Assembly: GCA_017409475.1 (NCBI GenBank)
Contig: JAFQSP010000010.1
Span: forward strand, 49,695 to 113,694
Direction: 5' to 3'
DNA length: 64,000 bases
From: Clostridia bacterium
Lineage (GTDB): Bacteria; Bacillota; Clostridia; Oscillospirales; Acutalibacteraceae
This document shows positions 61,425 through 64,000 of this stretch, in pieces; position 1 is the first letter of the stretch; each line of letters starts with the position of its first letter. Under the pieces are notes generated by a model. That model worked only from the letters and a program-made list of their open reading frames with translations, was not told the DNA's origin and searched no databases. Made by a program: the position numbers and the translations under genes.

Positions 61425-63512
61425 ATGCCAAGAAAGATATCTCTTGAAAAAACAAGAAATATTGGTATTATGGCCCACATTGACGCCGGAAAGACCACCA
61501 CAACCGAGCGTATCCTTTTTTACACAGGAAAAACTCGTAAACTTGGTGAAACTCATGACGGTGCCGCCACAATGGACTGGATGGAGCAGGAACAGGAGAG
61601 AGGTATTACAATCACCTCAGCTGCTACCACTTGCTTCTGGAAGGACCATCGTATCAATATTATCGATACTCCCGGACACGTTGACTTCACAGTAGAAGTT
61701 CAGCGTTCGCTCCGCGTTCTTGACGGTTCTGTTACCGTTCTCTGTGCAAAGGGAGGCGTAGAACCGCAGTCAGAAACCGTATGGAGACAGGCTGACGAAT
61801 ATAAGGTACCGCGTATGATTTACGTCAACAAGATGGACATCATGGGTGCCGATTTTTACCACGTTCTCGATATGGTAAACGAGAGATTCCAGTGTAACCC
61901 TGTTCCGATTCAGTTGCCTATCGGCTCTGAGGACACCTTTAAGGGTATCGTGGACCTCGTAAACAACGAAGCCGAAATTTACTACGACGATCTCGGAATG
62001 GACGTTCGCCGTGAAGAAATTCCGGAAGATATGAAGGAACTTGCTGCAAAGTACAGAGGCCAGCTCATAGAGCAGGTTGTTGAGCAGGATGAAGAGCTTA
62101 TGATGGCTTATCTCGAGGACGGCACCGAGCCGACTGTGGACCAGATTAAGACCGTCATCCGCAAGGCAACCATCGCTAACGAAATGGTTCCGATTTGCTG
62201 CGGTACTTCTTATCGTAACAAGGGTGTTCAGCCGTTGCTCGACGCAATTGTTGAATATATGCCCGCTCCTACCGACGTTGAAGCTATCAAGGGCATTAAC
62301 CCCGACACAGAAGAAGAGGAAGTTAGACATTCTTCTGACGATGAGCCGTTTGCAGCTCTCGCATTCAAGATTGCTACCGACCCCTTCGTAGGAAAGATTT
62401 GCTTCTTCCGTGTATACTCCGGTTCAGTTGATGCCGGTACAGCTGTATTCAACTCGGTTAAGGATAATAGAGAAAGACTCGGACGTATTCTTCAAATGCA
62501 CGCAAATCACCGTGAAGATATCGAAACCTGCTACGCCGGTGACATCGCCGCAGCAGTAGGTCTCAAAAACACTACTACCGGTGATACCCTTTGTGACGAG
62601 AAACATCCGGTTATCCTCGAATCAATGAACTTCCCGGAACCTGTTATTCGTGTTGCTATCGAGCCGAAGACAAAGGCAGGTCAGGAAAAGATGGGCATTG
62701 CTCTCGCAAAGCTCACCGAAGAAGACCCGACCTTCAAGTGCTACACTGATGAAGAAACAGGACAGACCATCATCGCCGGTATGGGTGAGCTTCACCTCGA
62801 AATCATCGTTGACCGTCTTCTCCGCGAATTCAAGGTAGAGGCAAACGTTGGCGCACCTCAGGTTGCTTACAAAGAATCTATTCGCACCAAGGTTGACCAC
62901 GAAACCAAGTATAAGAGACAGTCGGGCGGTTCAGGTCAGTATGGTCACGTTAAGATTATTGTTGAGCCGAACGAATCCGGTAAGGGTTACGAATTTATCA
63001 ACGCTGTAACAGGCGGATCGGTTCCGAAGGAATTTATCGGACCTGTTGACCAGGGTATTCAGGGCGCACTTCAAGCAGGTGTTCTCGCAGGTTACCCGGT
63101 AGTTGACGTAAAGGTAACACTTTACGATGGATCCTACCACGAAGTTGACTCTTCGGAAATGGCGTTTAAGATTGCCGGTTCAATGGCATTCAAGGAAGCT
63201 GCCAGAAAGGCAGATCCCGTTCTTCTCGAGCCGATCATGAAGGTAACAATTATTGTTCCTGAGGATTACATGGGCGACGTTATCGGCGATCTTAACTCTC
63301 GTCGTGGCGAAATCCAGGGCTTTGAGGACAGAATGGGCGGCGTTAAGCAGATTAACGCACGTGTACCGCTCGGCGATATGTTCGGTTACGCAACCGACCT
63401 CCGTTCAAAGACACAGGGACGCGGTCAGTACGTAATGGAACCCGACGGCTACAAGGAAGTTCCGAAGTCAATCGCAGAAAAGATTATCAGCACCAGAGCA
63501 AAGAGCGAATAA
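61425..63512 (+). CDS. fusA: Elongation factor G
   Basis: GTPase that drives ribosomal translocation. 695 residues: G1 [15 protein letters not shown], switch [20 protein letters not shown]4 NKMD, then domains II-V ending with [18 protein letters not shown] and [21 protein letters not shown] 61425 is 6 bases behind GGAGGA. Follows rpsG after 40 bases. It is the translation-type EF-G rather than the TetM/FusB-like or EF-G2 forms, judging from its str operon position. Confidence 0.97.
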   Translation: MPRKISLEKTRNIGIMAHIDAGKTTTTERILFYTGKTRKLGETHDGAATMDWMEQEQERGITITSAATTCFWKDHRINIIDTPGHVDFTVEVQRSLRVLDGSVTVLCAKGGVEPQSETVWRQADEYKVPRMIYVNKMDIMGADFYHVLDMVNERFQCNPVPIQLPIGSEDTFKGIVDLVNNEAEIYYDDLGMDVRREEIPEDMKELAAKYRGQLIEQVVEQDEELMMAYLEDGTEPTVDQIKTVIRKATIANEMVPICCGTSYRNKGVQPLLDAIVEYMPAPTDVEAIKGINPDTEEEEVRHSSDDEPFAALAFKIATDPFVGKICFFRVYSGSVDAGTAVFNSVKDNRERLGRILQMHANHREDIETCYAGDIAAAVGLKNTTTGDTLCDEKHPVILESMNFPEPVIRVAIEPKTKAGQEKMGIALAKLTEEDPTFKCYTDEETGQTIIAGMGELHLEIIVDRLLREFKVEANVGAPQVAYKESIRTKVDHETKYKRQSGGSGQYGHVKIIVEPNESGKGYEFINAVTGGSVPKEFIGPVDQGIQGALQAGVLAGYPVVDVKVTLYDGSYHEVDSSEMAFKIAGSMAFKEAARKADPVLLEPIMKVTIIVPEDYMGDVIGDLNSRRGEIQGFEDRMGGVKQINARVPLGDMFGYATDLRSKTQGRGQYVMEPDGYKEVPKSIAEKIISTRAKSE

Positions 63513-63565
63513 TCTTTCCTAATCGGGCAAATGCACCCGAATAAATTGCATAATAAAAATAATGC

Positions 63566-63594
63566 TTGATATTTCATAGGTTTGTTGATAAAAT
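63566..63594 (+). promoter_or_regulatory. Sigma-A promoter of tuf
   Basis: TTGATA (63566-63571), 17-base spacer, TAAAAT (63589-63594), about 67 bases before the start codon. It lets tuf be expressed above the level of fusA. Confidence 0.65.
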
Positions 63595-63660
63595 AGACTT
63601 GTGAAATATCAGCACAAAATAAAAAAATAATTTATCTATCATACAAGGAGGAAATTCAAA

Positions 63661-64000
63661 TGGCAAAGGCTAAATTTGAACGTTCAAAACCCCATGTAAA
63701 CATTGGTACCATTGGTCACGTTGACCATGGTAAGACCACCCTTACTGCTGCTATCACAAAGTACCTTTCTCTTAAGGGTCAGGCACAGTTCGAGGACTAT
63801 GCAAACATCGATAAGGCTCCGGAAGAAAGAGAGCGCGGAATCACAATCAACACCGCTCACGTTGAGTACGAAACTGACGCACGTCACTACGCTCACGTTG
63901 ACTGCCCCGGACACGCTGACTATGTTAAAAACATGATCACCGGTGCTGCTCAAATGGACGGTGCTATCCTTGTAGTTGCTGCTACAGATGGTCCAATGCC
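63661..64000 (+). CDS. tuf: Elongation factor Tu (3' end missing)
   Basis: EF-Tu brings aminoacyl-tRNA to the ribosome. Only the first 113 residues are inside the window: [21 protein letters not shown]1 [13 protein letters not shown], switch [20 protein letters not shown]3 [13 protein letters not shown] and [19 protein letters not shown]. The full protein is about 400 residues. SD is AAGGAGGA. Confidence 0.98.

Noticed and set aside
1-64000. Mobile elements, CRISPR arrays, rRNA or tRNA genes
   Set aside because: No transposase, integrase, phage gene, spaced direct repeats, rRNA segment or cloverleaf was recognised; a tRNA-finding program would be the decisive check.

Overview
The window looks like a chromosomal segment from an anaerobic, low-to-mid GC member of the Bacillota, most likely class Clostridia near the Oscillospiraceae/Ruminococcaceae. 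Evidence: mutS-mutL-miaA-hfq and ylmE-sepF-divIVA-ileS-lspA-rluD gene orders, a Bacillota-type S12 with an insertion near its N-terminus, a class III (strictly anaerobic) ribonucleotide reductase, a ferredoxin-dependent 2-oxoacid oxidoreductase, split transketolase, strong SD sites and sigma-A promoters with 17-bp spacers. The genus is inference. Genes are densely packed. I see no rRNA, tRNA, CRISPR array, insertion sequence or prophage, and no gene-free stretch over 300 bases.

Layout. 1-5417: mismatch repair (mutS, cut by the window edge, and mutL), tRNA modification (miaA) and hfq with a leader hairpin that can cover its ribosome-binding site. 5449-13347: a HlyD-like membrane protein, then the cell-division neighbourhood ylmE-sepF-divIVA followed by ileS, lspA and rluD. 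13486-15273: two-subunit transketolase. 15458-19550: an anaerobic dNTP-synthesis operon nrdG-nrdD-trxB. NrdD carries a fused C-terminal redoxin domain, and a promoter is overlaid by two NrdR-box-like sites. 19593-21330 (minus): a DUF4037 nucleotidyltransferase-like protein and a TPR protein. 21537-29175: a seven-gene operon with two acyl/aryl-CoA ligases, indolepyruvate:ferredoxin oxidoreductase (iorAB), an unknown membrane protein, a double-ACT protein and an aminotransferase, consistent with interconversion of aryl or branched acids and amino acids. 29237-32861 (minus): a heterodimeric ABC exporter.

33000-35873: a clan GH-D glycosidase and an SGNH esterase, transcribed divergently. 36005-37481: two exported proteins, the second with a DUF2927-like region. 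37585-41968: a complete deoxynucleoside salvage operon (deoC, deoD, deoB, cdd, pdp). 42066-44459: SGNH hydrolase, lipoprotein, pyridoxamine kinase. 44569-46755: GH36 alpha-galactosidase. 46816-50482 (minus): a large zinc-ribbon membrane protein with a degenerate caspase-like region, and a radical SAM protein. 50596-51957: GH1 beta-glucosidase. 52254-64000: rpoB-rpoC, then rpsL-rpsG-fusA, then tuf (cut by the window edge), each group with its own promoter.

Functionally the window is mainly core information processing, division and nucleotide metabolism with inserts for plant-type glycan use (alpha- and beta-glycosidases, esterases) and aromatic/branched acid metabolism, which fits a gut or rumen fermenter. 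The most distinctive parts are the redoxin-fused NrdD operon, the ior/CoA-ligase operon, the pseudo-caspase-like surface protein, the NTase/TPR pair and the hfq leader.
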